From assembly GCF_008271365.1 (NCBI RefSeq), contig NZ_CP043430.1:1240001-1304000 (forward strand): a stretch of 64,000 bases of DNA. The letters are read 5' to 3'. The DNA comes from Microbacterium sp. 1S1. GTDB taxonomy: Bacteria > Actinomycetota > Actinomycetes > Actinomycetales > Microbacteriaceae. Positions within the stretch are counted from its first letter, which is position 1. Every line of letters begins with the position of its first letter. The position numbers and the translations under genes were made by a program. Below, one piece after another: positions 51,750 to 60,725 of this stretch. Under the pieces are notes generated by a model, which saw only the letters and a program-made list of their open reading frames with translations, had not been told where the DNA came from and ran no database searches.

Positions 51750-51811
51750 GCCCCAATGGTAGCGATCCATCGGCGGAAAACCAGGGAGCGCGGGCCCCGG
51801 CGATGCGATAA

Positions 51812-51825
51812 TGTGAACGCAAACA
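51812..51825. promoter_or_regulatory. TGTTTGCG-type LacI operator at GH35
   Basis: TGTGAACGCAAACA (reverse complement TGTTTGCGTTCACA) lies 17 bases before the GH35 start. It matches the importer operator at 63196 in 13 of 14 positions. Confidence 0.72.
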
Positions 51826-51842
51826 ATTCGACTGGGAGAGCA

Positions 51843-53660
51843 ATGTCCGACCTTCTCGCCGCGGCTTCCGACGGCTCCACCACCGCCGTCGCCGCGCGGA
51901 CAGCCGCCGCCGCCTCCGGTGGTCCCGCTCTGTCCTGGCGCGATAGAGAGATCCTCCGTGACGGCGTGCCCCACCGCATCCTCTCGGGTTCGATCCACTA
52001 CTTCCGCGTGCATCCCGACCAGTGGGAGGACCGCCTGCGTCGGCTGGCCGCGATGGGCGCGAACACCGTCGACACCTACGTCGCCTGGAACTTCCACGAG
52101 CGGGTCGAGGGGGACATCCGCTTCGACGGCTGGCGGGACGTCGAGCGCTTCGTGCGACTGGCGGGCGAGGTCGGCCTGGACGTCTTCCTCCGGCCGAGCC
52201 CCTACATCTGCGCCGAGTGGTCGAACGGCGGGCTCCCGTTCTGGCTCACCGGGAGGGTCTCGGCGCTCCGGACGAGCGACCCCGCGTTCCTCGCCGCGGT
52301 CGACGCCTGGTACGACGCCCTGCTCCCGCGGCTCGTGCCCCTGCAGGCGGCCTACGGTGGCCCGATCGTGGCGATCCAGATCGAGAACGAGTACGGATCG
52401 TTCGGCAGCGATGCCGCCTACCTCGCCCACTTGCGCGACGGGCTGCGCCGACGGGGCATGGTGGAGATGCTGACGACGGCCGACGGGATCACCCGGGACA
52501 TGATCGCGCACGGAAGCGTGCCGGGCGCGATGACGACGTTCACGTTCGGCACCGGGGTGCCCGTGGCCGCCTCCCTCCGGCGACACGGCGAGGCGCTCAT
52601 GTGCAGCGAGCTCTGGGGCGGCTGGTTCGACCACTGGGGTGAGCGGCACCACGTGCGCTCGGCGGACAGCATGGGCGGCACGATCCGGGAACTCCTCGAC
52701 GAGGGAGGGTCGGTCAGTCTCTACATGGCGCATGGGGGGACCAACTTCGGCCTGTGGAACGGGGCGAATCACGATGTCGTGCTGCAGCCGACGGTGACCA
52801 GTTACGACTCCGATGCCCCGATCGGCGAGGACGGCACCCTCGGGGAGAAGTTCCATGCCCTTCGTGCGCTCTTCGCGCCCTTCCATCCGAAGGCACTGCC
52901 GCCGGTGCCCGATCAGCCGCGACGGCAGTCCGCGGCCGCTGCGCCCCTGGAGCCACGGGCGGCGCTCCTCGACGTCGTGCGGGCGACCCCGGCGGCGGGA
53001 GGGCTCTCGCCGCGCCCGCTGACGTTCGAACAACTCGGGGCGGAGGACGGCCTGGTCGCCTACGAGGCCGACGTGTCGTTTCCGGACGAGGCGACGCTGA
53101 CCGTCGACGGCCTGCACGACCGGGCGGTCGTGTTCCTCGACGACCGGCGCCTCGGGGTGCTGGAACGCGACGGCGAGACGACGATCGCGCTCCCCGTCAC
53201 CGGCGGTTCCGGGCGGCTGACGCTCGTCGTCGAGAGTCTCGGACGCATCAACTACGGGCCGTACACCGGCGAGGGCAAAGGCGTCATGCGCGGCGTGATG
53301 ATCGGCCGTCGTCTCGTGAACGGCTGGACGCACCGCCTCATCCCGCAGACGGCCCCGGTTCCCGGGACGAGCGCCACCCGCGGGGCCGACGGCGTCGCCG
53401 TCGCCGTGCTCGACGTCGATGAGCCGCTGGACGCGTGGCTCGCGTTCCCGGGCGGCGGCAAGGGCATGGTGTGGCTGAACGGGTTCCTCCTCGGTCGCTA
53501 CTGGCGCGTCGGTCCCCAGGAGACGCTCTACGCCCCGGCGCCCGTGTGGCGCGCCGGGCGCAACGAGGTCGTCGTGCTCGACACCGACGGTCTCGGCGAG
53601 ACGGTGGAGATCCGCGAAGCACCGGCCTTCGGGGAGACCGAGGAGTTCATCGGCTCCTGA
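51843..53660 (+). CDS. Glycoside hydrolase family 35 beta-galactosidase
   Basis: A 605-residue enzyme that removes terminal beta-linked galactose. The N-terminal TIM barrel has HRILSGSIHYFRVHPDQWEDRL, ANTVDTYVAWNFHE, RPSPYICAEWSNGGLP, acid/base Glu183 in IQIENEYGSFG, and nucleophile Glu256 in MCSELWGGWFDHWG. SLYMAHGGTNFGLWNGA follows. Beta-sandwich domains make up the last about 230 residues. There is no signal peptide, so it should act on imported sugar. GGGAGAG precedes the ATG. The neighbouring GH101 and importer suggest Gal-beta-1,3-GalNAc as substrate. Confidence 0.93.
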   Translation: MSDLLAAASDGSTTAVAARTAAAASGGPALSWRDREILRDGVPHRILSGSIHYFRVHPDQWEDRLRRLAAMGANTVDTYVAWNFHERVEGDIRFDGWRDVERFVRLAGEVGLDVFLRPSPYICAEWSNGGLPFWLTGRVSALRTSDPAFLAAVDAWYDALLPRLVPLQAAYGGPIVAIQIENEYGSFGSDAAYLAHLRDGLRRRGMVEMLTTADGITRDMIAHGSVPGAMTTFTFGTGVPVAASLRRHGEALMCSELWGGWFDHWGERHHVRSADSMGGTIRELLDEGGSVSLYMAHGGTNFGLWNGANHDVVLQPTVTSYDSDAPIGEDGTLGEKFHALRALFAPFHPKALPPVPDQPRRQSAAAAPLEPRAALLDVVRATPAAGGLSPRPLTFEQLGAEDGLVAYEADVSFPDEATLTVDGLHDRAVVFLDDRRLGVLERDGETTIALPVTGGSGRLTLVVESLGRINYGPYTGEGKGVMRGVMIGRRLVNGWTHRLIPQTAPVPGTSATRGADGVAVAVLDVDEPLDAWLAFPGGGKGMVWLNGFLLGRYWRVGPQETLYAPAPVWRAGRNEVVVLDTDGLGETVEIREAPAFGETEEFIGS

Positions 53661-53694
53661 GTCGGGTGCGAACCGGGTGGGGACCTTCGGCCAA

Positions 53695-53708
53695 TGTTTG
53701 CGCATAGC
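53695..53708. promoter_or_regulatory. TGTTTGCG-type LacI operator, GH101 site 1
   Basis: TGTTTGCGCATAGC shares the core TGTTTGCGC with the sites at 51812, 53752 and 63196. It lies upstream of the GH101 -35 box. Confidence 0.58.
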
Positions 53709-53721
53709 TGGTCTCCAGCTC

Positions 53722-53751
53722 TTGTCTTAAGGCGCGGGCACGTCCTACGGT
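53722..53751 (+). promoter_or_regulatory. GH101 promoter
   Basis: TTGTCT (53722-53727), 18-base spacer, TACGGT (53746-53751). Operator site 2 starts right after the -10, over the expected transcription start. Confidence 0.6.
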
Positions 53752-53765
53752 GATAGCGCAAACAT
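53752..53765. promoter_or_regulatory. TGTTTGCG-type LacI operator, GH101 site 2
   Basis: GATAGCGCAAACAT (reverse ATGTTTGCGCTATC), 57 bases from site 1 and inverted relative to it. A looped repressor could bridge both sites. Confidence 0.65.
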
Positions 53766-53843
53766 CGATCGCGATCGATGATCCATCTGCGGCGCATCGG
53801 GGCGTCCCGTCCTCCGGCCGTCGCACCGTTCGAGAGGCAAGAC

Positions 53844-56800
53844 GTGTCGACACCTTCCCGACCGCCGCGCACCGCCGTCGCCGTCAGCTCCCTGCTGGCG
53901 ACGGCTCTCGCGCTCGGCGGAGCGCTCCTCCCCGCGACCGCTGCGCAGGCCGCCGATCTCATCCCCGTCCCCCCGTCGGACTACCGGCTGCACGCGGTGT
54001 CCAGCGAGTCCGATCCGTACCCGGCGCCGCCCTCTCTCGACGGCACGGCCCTCGGCGCCTTCGACGGCGACTACGCGACGCAGTGGACCTCGCGGTACTC
54101 GTCCAACGCCCCCTTCCCGCACTGGATCGCCGTCGACCTGCAGCGGTCCCTCTCGGTCAAGGCGCTGGACTACTCGGTCAAGCGCGGGCAGAGCGTCGCG
54201 GCGAAGACCGTCGAGGTGTACGTCACGGATGACGCCGACGCCGCGCGCACCTCCCCGGCCGACGGGGGATGGGGCGACGCCGTCGCGGCTGCCACCCTGC
54301 ACGCGCCCACCGCGAACGACGAGAAGCAGCGCATCACGCTGGAGACCGCGACGGACGGCCGGTTCGTCGCGCTGCTCATCCTCGACGCGCAGGGCACCAC
54401 GGGCGGCGGCGCCGGCGAGCTCCAGGTGCTCTCCGATGAGGAGCTCCCGCCCATCGCGACCGAGCCGGAGACGCCGGAGCAGCCGGAGACCGGCGACACC
54501 GTCGAGATCGCCGCGGGCGGCACCACGGCCACCGTCTCCTCCGCCTTCCCGCAGATCCTCGGCTACCGCGTGGGCGATGAGCGCATCGGCGGGCAGAAGA
54601 GCTCGCCGCGTACGTGGGCGGTCAACGGCACCGCCTATGCGTCCACCACCACCTCGACGGCGACCGCGAACGGCGTCGACTACGTCTCGGCCCTCACCGG
54701 CATCGACGTCACGGTGCGCAGCAGCATCCGTGTCAGCGCCGAGGGTACGGTCGAGTTCGCCGTCACGGCGGTGGAGGGCTCCGCCGCCGTGAACACCCTC
54801 GGGCTGCCCGACAACGCCTTCCTCTCGGCGACGGCCGCGGACGGCGCCGTCCTCGACCGCACCGTGATCAGCCCGAACAGCACCACGAACGCCGATGAGC
54901 ACATCGCGGTGGGAGCGGCGACGGCCACCGGGACGAAGGGCGCGGCCTTCGCGTTCCTCGGCGACGGGACCCTCGCCGGCAGCGTGATCACGAACGCCAC
55001 GACGCAGGCCTCTGGCAGCACCGCCTCGTGGAACACCCGGCTCACGACGCGGGTGACCGCGGCCGACGGGCGGACGGCAGAGATCGGCTCGAACACCTGG
55101 CTCATCCACCCGACCGCGGCGGTCGACAGCCGGGTGGCGACGTACGCTCTGCCGAAGGTCACCGTGCTCCTCACGGCCGACCGCAACGGCGACGAGACGG
55201 TGGACTGGCAGGACGCCGCGATCCGGTACCGCGAGGTCGACGCCCCGCGCCTCGGTGCCGACCGGGTCGCCGACCGCGTGGTCAGCCGCATCCCGTTCAA
55301 CTTCGCCTCCAGTGCCACGAACTACTTCGACCTCGTGCTCGACAACACCAAGCGCATCGCGAACCAGACCGACGGCCTCGGCCAGTGGGTGCTCAACAAG
55401 GGCTTCGGCAGCGAGGGTCACGACTCCGCGAACACGGACTACGGCGGGAACTACAACGAGCGCGCCGGAGGCCTGGCGGATCTCAACCGTCTCGTCGACG
55501 AGGGGGCGAAGCTCAACGCCGACATGAGCGTGCACGTCAACGCCACGGAGATCTACCCGCAGGCGGACGCGTTCGACGCGGCGATCCTCGACGGTGCGCC
55601 GCCCTACAAGCCGGGCTGGAACTGGCTCGACCAGTCCTACTACATCAATCAGCAGACCGACCTCGGCACCGGACGCGTGCTCGACCGCTTCCAGCAGTTG
55701 CGGGACGAGGTTCCGGGGCTCAGCGGCGTCTACATCGACGTGTACTACTCCAACGGCTGGGTGGCCGAGGAACTCGCGGACGAACTGAACGCCATGGACC
55801 TCGAGGTCGCGACCGAGTGGGGTGACAAGTTCGTCGACAGCACGGTCTGGTCGCACTGGCCGAACGACCTCGCCTACGGCGGCAAGGACAACAAGGGCAT
55901 CAACTCGACGATGGTGCGGTTCATCCAGAACGCGCAGGCGGACGTCTGGAACGACGACGTCCTCCTCGGCCAGCAGCGCCTCGTCGATGCCGAGGGCTGG
56001 GTGGGCAACCGCAACTGGGACGGCTTCATCGGCAACATCTGGTCGCAGAGCCTGCCGACGAAGTTCCTCCAGCACTTCGACCTGCAGACGTACGAGGCCG
56101 GGGTCGAGGCGACCTTCACCGACGGCGTCGCGGCCCGGATCGACGGCGGCACCCGGGTCGTCACGATGGACGGCGCGACCGTCCTCCGCGGCGACTCCTA
56201 TCTCCTCCCGTGGCAGTCGCTGGAGTCGAGCGCCGAATCGGGTTCGCCCGTCGACGCCGACAAGATGTACTTCTTCACGGCCTCCGGCGGCGAGAAGACC
56301 TTCGGTCTCACGGACGCCTTCCGCGGCAACACGACCTTCGACGTGTTCGCGCTGGGCGACCAGGGGCGCGAGAAGGTGGACACCGTCACCGCGGTCGACG
56401 GTGAGCTCACCCTCTCCGGCGACAAGGGGACGGCCTACGTCGTCGTGCCCCAGGGCGGGGCACAGCGGACGCCGATCGAGTACCGCGACGCAGGCCTGAT
56501 CGATCCCGGGTTCAACTCGGGCTCGCTGGACGGCTGGAGCCCCCGAGGTGACGTGACCATCGAGCGCACCGACCTCGGCGGGGTGAAGAACGCCTCACGG
56601 GGCGACAACATCGCGGTATTCGGTTCGTCCGCCTCCGCGATCTCGCAGACCGTCACGGGACTCACGCCCGGGAAGCGTTACACGTTCTCCGCCCAGGTGC
56701 AGATCGATCCGAAGGCTACGCGTGATGTGAGCGTCGCGGTCGACACCGGGGACGGCGTCGTGAGCCGCACCTGGAACCTCTCGCCGACCTACAACTACAT

Positions 56801-59027
56801 GCGCGCCGACTCCAAGGCCGGACAGTACTACCAGCGCGGATCGGTGTCGTTCCTTGCTCCCTCCTCGGGCACGGTGACCGTCTCGGTCTCGGCGGTCGCC
56901 GGTGACGCGGCGGTGCGGATCGACAACGCCAGGGTGATGGCGGACACGACGGCACCGGCCGCGGCCGGCACCGTGTACTCGAACGACTTCGAGGGCAATC
57001 AGCCCGGGTGGGGGCCGTTCGTGAAGGGCGACGCCAACGGCATCGACGATCCGCGCACGAGCATCTCGCGCCGACACGACCCCTACACGAGCAGCGACTG
57101 GCGCAACACGGCCAAGCCGTTCGACAGCGGAGCCCTCGCCGGCCTGGCGGTCGACACCACGCTCTCGGGAGAGCACTCGCTCCTGTCGCACTCCGAGAAC
57201 TCCGGCGTCGTCTACCGGACCGACCCCACGCTCGTGCCGTTGCAGGCGGGCCACACGTATCGGATCGGATTCGACTACCAGGCCGGCGCGAGCGGGGCGT
57301 ACCGCTGGCTGACCGGTACGGACGCCGTGCTCGACGGGGAGATCTCGTCGACCACCGTGCGCCGCACGCCGATCGTGCAGGCACGGGAGACCACCGCCTT
57401 CCAGGAGGACGTGATCGTGGGCTGCGGCGACTACACGTGGGTCGGTCTCGAGCGCGTCGGTGGCCCGGACGTCGACTTCGTCCTCGACGACTTCACGGTC
57501 ACCGACCTCGGTCCGACGGAGGGCGGCACCCCGTGCGCCACCGTCTCCGGCGAGGCCGTGACCCTGAGCCCCGGGGCGCAGACGCCGTTCACCACGACCT
57601 TCACCAACAGCGAGGACATCCTGGCGGAGAACGTCGGCGTGCAGCTCGACCTCCCGGAGGGCTACACCGTCGAGGTCGCGGACGGGTCCTCGAACCTGTT
57701 CGCGAAGGTGGCCCCCGGTGAGAGCGTGACGACGGACTGGCTGCTGACGGCACCGGCATCGGCCGCGGGCTCCGCCGTGAGCATCGGCATCGCGGCCACC
57801 TATCTCGTCGACTGCGACGTGCGGACCGTGCAGACGGCGCAGGAGGCGGCGGTCGCCTCCCGTGCCCGCATCCCGAACGCGCAGATCACCGCGAGCGCGA
57901 GCTCTGAGGAGACCGCGGGCGAAGACGGCAAGGCGGCGAACATGCTCGACGGCAACGCCGGGACGTTCTGGCACAGTCGCTGGAGCAGCGACGCCCCCGG
58001 GTACCCGCACGTGCTGACGTTCGATCTCGGGGCCGCGGAGACGGTCGACGGCATCTCCTACCTGCGCCGGGGTGCGAACCAGAACGGTCCGATCAAGGGC
58101 TTCCAGGTCGCGGTCTCCACCGACGGGCAGACGTTCACCGACGTCGCCGCGGGAGAGTGGAACAACGTCGCAGACTGGCAGGACGTCGACTTCGCAGCGA
58201 CGACGGCCCGTTATGTGCGGGTGACGGCGACCTCGTCGATCTCGGGCACGCCGTTCGCGGCCGTGGCGGAGATGGCGGTGTACGGTGTCACCTCCCCGCA
58301 GGCCGGGCACGCACCGGAGGCGCGACCTGAGGACGACCTCGGGGCCTGCGCTCCGGAGACCGATCCGGTGCTCACGCTCGGCGCGGATTCCGTGCGGGCA
58401 GGGGAGATGGTCGAGGCCGTGCTCTCGGGCTTCGCGCCCGACGCCGCCGTCTCGTTCTGGCTGGACGGCGTGCGGCTCGCGGACGCGACGGTCGATGCAC
58501 GCGGCGCGCTGACCACCCGCGTGCTCATCCCCTCGGACGCGACGCTCGGGAAGCATCGGTTCATCGTCAAGGACGCCTCTGGCGCGGAGGTGGCCGGTGC
58601 GACCCTCAAGGTCAAGAAGGCGAAGCCGGCGAAGAAAGCCGTCCTCACGCCGTCGGTCGGTACCGCGGCGGCAGGAGACTCCCTTCGCGTGCAGCTCCGC
58701 GGCTTCGAGCCCGAGGCGGTCGTGCAGCTCTGGCTCCACTCGGAGCCGGTCCGCGTGGGCGAGGTGACGATCGCCGCCGATGGCAGTGCGGTCGCGACCG
58801 TCCTCATCCCGGCGGCCACGCCCGCCGGCGCCCACGCGCTCGTCGCGACGGACGCCGAGGGTGCCGAGCTGGCCCGTGCGGACCTGACGGTCACCGGCGC
58901 GGCGACGGGTGCCGGCGGCGCTCTGGCCACGACCGGAGCCGACGGGATGACCTGGCTGGCGGTGGCCGTCGGGGCTCTCGCGCTGAGCGCTCTCGGCGCA
59001 GGACTCTGGCGGCGTCGTCGCAGCTGA
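53844..59027 (+). CDS. Cell-wall-anchored GH101 endo-alpha-N-acetylgalactosaminidase
   Basis: About 1727 residues. Family 101 enzymes release Gal-beta-1,3-GalNAc from Ser/Thr O-glycans of mucin-type glycoproteins. GTG 53844 is chosen (GAGAGG upstream, then a clean signal peptide ending TAAQA); an in-frame ATG at 53778 lacks a binding site. In order: discoidin-like domain (about 40-205), beta-sandwich, catalytic barrel (about 440-780) with KGFGSEGHDSANTDYGGNYN, VNATEIYPQ, GWNWLDQSYYINQ, VYIDVYYSNGW (nucleophile Asp632), ATEWGDKF (acid/base Glu658), DSTVWSHWPNDLAYGG and LPTKFLQHF. Further beta domains, a second discoidin domain (about 1330-1480) and two Ig-like domains follow. The C-terminus has the sortase-type motif LATTG, a hydrophobic helix and RRRRS. 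Confidence 0.9.
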   Translation: MSTPSRPPRTAVAVSSLLATALALGGALLPATAAQAADLIPVPPSDYRLHAVSSESDPYPAPPSLDGTALGAFDGDYATQWTSRYSSNAPFPHWIAVDLQRSLSVKALDYSVKRGQSVAAKTVEVYVTDDADAARTSPADGGWGDAVAAATLHAPTANDEKQRITLETATDGRFVALLILDAQGTTGGGAGELQVLSDEELPPIATEPETPEQPETGDTVEIAAGGTTATVSSAFPQILGYRVGDERIGGQKSSPRTWAVNGTAYASTTTSTATANGVDYVSALTGIDVTVRSSIRVSAEGTVEFAVTAVEGSAAVNTLGLPDNAFLSATAADGAVLDRTVISPNSTTNADEHIAVGAATATGTKGAAFAFLGDGTLAGSVITNATTQASGSTASWNTRLTTRVTAADGRTAEIGSNTWLIHPTAAVDSRVATYALPKVTVLLTADRNGDETVDWQDAAIRYREVDAPRLGADRVADRVVSRIPFNFASSATNYFDLVLDNTKRIANQTDGLGQWVLNKGFGSEGHDSANTDYGGNYNERAGGLADLNRLVDEGAKLNADMSVHVNATEIYPQADAFDAAILDGAPPYKPGWNWLDQSYYINQQTDLGTGRVLDRFQQLRDEVPGLSGVYIDVYYSNGWVAEELADELNAMDLEVATEWGDKFVDSTVWSHWPNDLAYGGKDNKGINSTMVRFIQNAQADVWNDDVLLGQQRLVDAEGWVGNRNWDGFIGNIWSQSLPTKFLQHFDLQTYEAGVEATFTDGVAARIDGGTRVVTMDGATVLRGDSYLLPWQSLESSAESGSPVDADKMYFFTASGGEKTFGLTDAFRGNTTFDVFALGDQGREKVDTVTAVDGELTLSGDKGTAYVVVPQGGAQRTPIEYRDAGLIDPGFNSGSLDGWSPRGDVTIERTDLGGVKNASRGDNIAVFGSSASAISQTVTGLTPGKRYTFSAQVQIDPKATRDVSVAVDTGDGVVSRTWNLSPTYNYMRADSKAGQYYQRGSVSFLAPSSGTVTVSVSAVAGDAAVRIDNARVMADTTAPAAAGTVYSNDFEGNQPGWGPFVKGDANGIDDPRTSISRRHDPYTSSDWRNTAKPFDSGALAGLAVDTTLSGEHSLLSHSENSGVVYRTDPTLVPLQAGHTYRIGFDYQAGASGAYRWLTGTDAVLDGEISSTTVRRTPIVQARETTAFQEDVIVGCGDYTWVGLERVGGPDVDFVLDDFTVTDLGPTEGGTPCATVSGEAVTLSPGAQTPFTTTFTNSEDILAENVGVQLDLPEGYTVEVADGSSNLFAKVAPGESVTTDWLLTAPASAAGSAVSIGIAATYLVDCDVRTVQTAQEAAVASRARIPNAQITASASSEETAGEDGKAANMLDGNAGTFWHSRWSSDAPGYPHVLTFDLGAAETVDGISYLRRGANQNGPIKGFQVAVSTDGQTFTDVAAGEWNNVADWQDVDFAATTARYVRVTATSSISGTPFAAVAEMAVYGVTSPQAGHAPEARPEDDLGACAPETDPVLTLGADSVRAGEMVEAVLSGFAPDAAVSFWLDGVRLADATVDARGALTTRVLIPSDATLGKHRFIVKDASGAEVAGATLKVKKAKPAKKAVLTPSVGTAAAGDSLRVQLRGFEPEAVVQLWLHSEPVRVGEVTIAADGSAVATVLIPAATPAGAHALVATDAEGAELARADLTVTGAATGAGGALATTGADGMTWLAVAVGALALSALGAGLWRRRRS

Positions 59028-59040
59028 GTCCGTCTCCACG

Positions 59041-59070
59041 GAAGAGGCCCGGGTTCGCCCGGGCCTCTTC
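59041..59070 (+). terminator. Terminator after the GH101 gene
   Basis: A perfect 13-bp stem, GAAGAGGCCCGGG with its complement, around a stable TTCG loop, starting 14 bases past the stop. Confidence 0.9.
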
Positions 59071-59177
59071 TGCACGCGGCGCACGCTTCGCGAGTCTTCC
59101 ACGGGTCACGGTTCTGCGGAGGGAGGGCGTCCCTGCGGCCCTCGAGACTCGACGGGTAGCCCCGAAAGGAGTCTCAC

Positions 59178-59426
59178 ATGCATACTGTAAGCATGCCGAA
59201 CGTCCTCATCCGCGACCTCGATCCGGCCGTGCATTCCGTACTCGCCGCACGCGCGCGCGAGCGAGGTCAGTCGCTTCAGCAGTACCTGTCGACGGAGCTC
59301 GCCCGCCTCGCCTCGCGCCCGACGCTTTCGGAGTTCCTGAGTGGACGAGCGGAGCAGCCGAGGGCGACCGCGCTCACCCCGGAGACCATCGTCGCCGCCG
59401 TGCACGAGGGGCGCGCCGAGCGGTGA
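59178..59426 (+). CDS. FitA-like antitoxin (type II toxin-antitoxin)
   Basis: An 82-residue protein with an N-terminal ribbon-helix-helix DNA-binding segment (PNVLIRDLDPAVHSVLAARARERGQSLQQYL) and a C-terminal tail (TPETIVAAVHEGRAER) expected to wrap the toxin. AAAGGAG precedes ATG 59178; an alternative ATG at 59193 would drop five residues. The stop overlaps the toxin GTG (GTGA), the usual coupling. Confidence 0.85.
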   Translation: MHTVSMPNVLIRDLDPAVHSVLAARARERGQSLQQYLSTELARLASRPTLSEFLSGRAEQPRATALTPETIVAAVHEGRAER

Positions 59427-59809
59427 TCGTCGTCGACGCTTCGATCGTCGTCGACCTGGTCTGCACCGGGACATCGATCCGAACCCTGGCGGCGCGGGTG
59501 GAGGCTGAGGTGCTGCTGGCCCCGGACCTGTTGCCGGTGGAGGTGGCCAGTGCGCTGCGGTGGCTCGAACGCGGCGGTGTCCTCAATGCCGCGGCGCTCG
59601 AATCCGCAGCCGACGACCTCGCCCGCCTTCCTGTCGACCTGCAGCCCACGCTGCCGCTGGTGCCGCGCATCCTGGCGCTGCGCGCGAACCTCACCGCCTA
59701 CGACGCCGCGTACGTCGCGCTCGCCGCGGCGCTCGGATGCCCGCTCCTCACCCATGACCGGAGGCTCGCGCGGGCGGCCTCCGGTCTGTGCGCGGTCGAG
59801 GTGCCCTAA
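59423..59809 (+). CDS. VapC-like PIN-domain ribonuclease toxin
   Basis: A 128-residue PIN domain. The acidic metal-binding residues are present: Asp5 (IVVDAS), Glu40 (LPVEVASAL), Asp94 (TAYDAAYVALA) and Asp112 (LLTHDRRLARA). So the nuclease site looks intact. It follows the antitoxin with a four-base overlap. Its last four bases overlap the convergent permease gene. The target RNA is unknown. Confidence 0.88.
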   Translation: MIVVDASIVVDLVCTGTSIRTLAARVEAEVLLAPDLLPVEVASALRWLERGGVLNAAALESAADDLARLPVDLQPTLPLVPRILALRANLTAYDAAYVALAAALGCPLLTHDRRLARAASGLCAVEVP

Positions 59810-60725
59810 CCCTTGACGGCGCCGGCGGCGAGACCCGAACGCCAGTACTTCTGCAGCGTGAAGAACAGGGCGATGAGCGGGATCACGCCGAGCAGCGCGC
59901 CGAGCATGACGGCGCCCTTGTCGGGGGAGAAGTAGCTCATCATGCCGTAGAGGCCGAGGGTGACCGGCTTGAGGTCGGGGCTCGAGATCATCATGAGCGG
60001 GAGGAGGAAGTTGTTCCACGTGGCCACGAAGATGAACAGGAAGATCGTCACCATCGCGGGGCCGAGCAGCCGCAGCACGATCGTGAAGAAGATCCGGGCC
60101 TCGCCGGCGCCGTCGATGCGAGCGGCCTCCAGCAGCTCGGTCGGCACGGACGACTGTGCGTAGACCATGCCGAGGAAGACGCCGAACGGGGAGACGGCCG
60201 ACGGGATGATGATCGCCCATACCGTGTTCGTGAGGCCGAGCGCCTGGAACTCGATATACAGCGGCACCGTGAGGAGGGCGACCGGCAGGAGGAGCCCCGC
60301 CATGATGATGCCGACCGCCAGCTTCTTGCCGGGGAAGGCGAACTTGGCGATCGCGTAGCCGGCCATCACGGCGAACAGCGTGCCGATCACCCCCGCGCTG
60401 AGCGAGTAGAAGAGGGAGTTGCCGACCCAGCGCCAGAACAGGCCCTGCGTCCAGCCCATGAGGCTCTCGTAGTTGGCGGCGAGGTTCGGCTCGGCGAACC
60501 AGAAGCCGAACGTCGACGTGAGGTCGGTGTTGTTCTTCGTCGAGGCGACCACGAGCCAGAACACCGGCACGAGGAAGTACAGCGTGGCGACGACGAGGGC
60601 GATGATGCCGAACGTGCGTGCGGCGGGGCCGGGGGCGATCGACGGGGGAGGGCGTCCGCCGCCTGCGGCTTCCGCGGGCGTCGCTTCGTCGGCGGAGCCA
60701 CGGTGACGAGTCGTGTGGTGGTCAT
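59806..60725 (-). CDS. Sugar ABC transporter permease, MalG type (frameshift near its start)
   Basis: A permease of a carbohydrate importer. The core from 60570 to 59806 is intact, with the EAA loop (VPTELLEAARIDGAGEARIFFTIVLRLLGP) and the C-terminal GLAAGAVKG. The natural start is ATG 60725, overlapping the upstream permease stop (ATGA) and reading MTTTRLVTVAPPTKRRPRK. That frame breaks at the five-base C run (GGGGG on the plus strand, 60644-60648). With one more C it continues PPSIAPGPAARTFGIIALVVATLYFLVPVFWLVV, giving 306 residues and a complete first helix. As sequenced, only a GTG at 60570, inside helix 1, could start the core. Real mutation or sequencing error. Confidence 0.8.
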
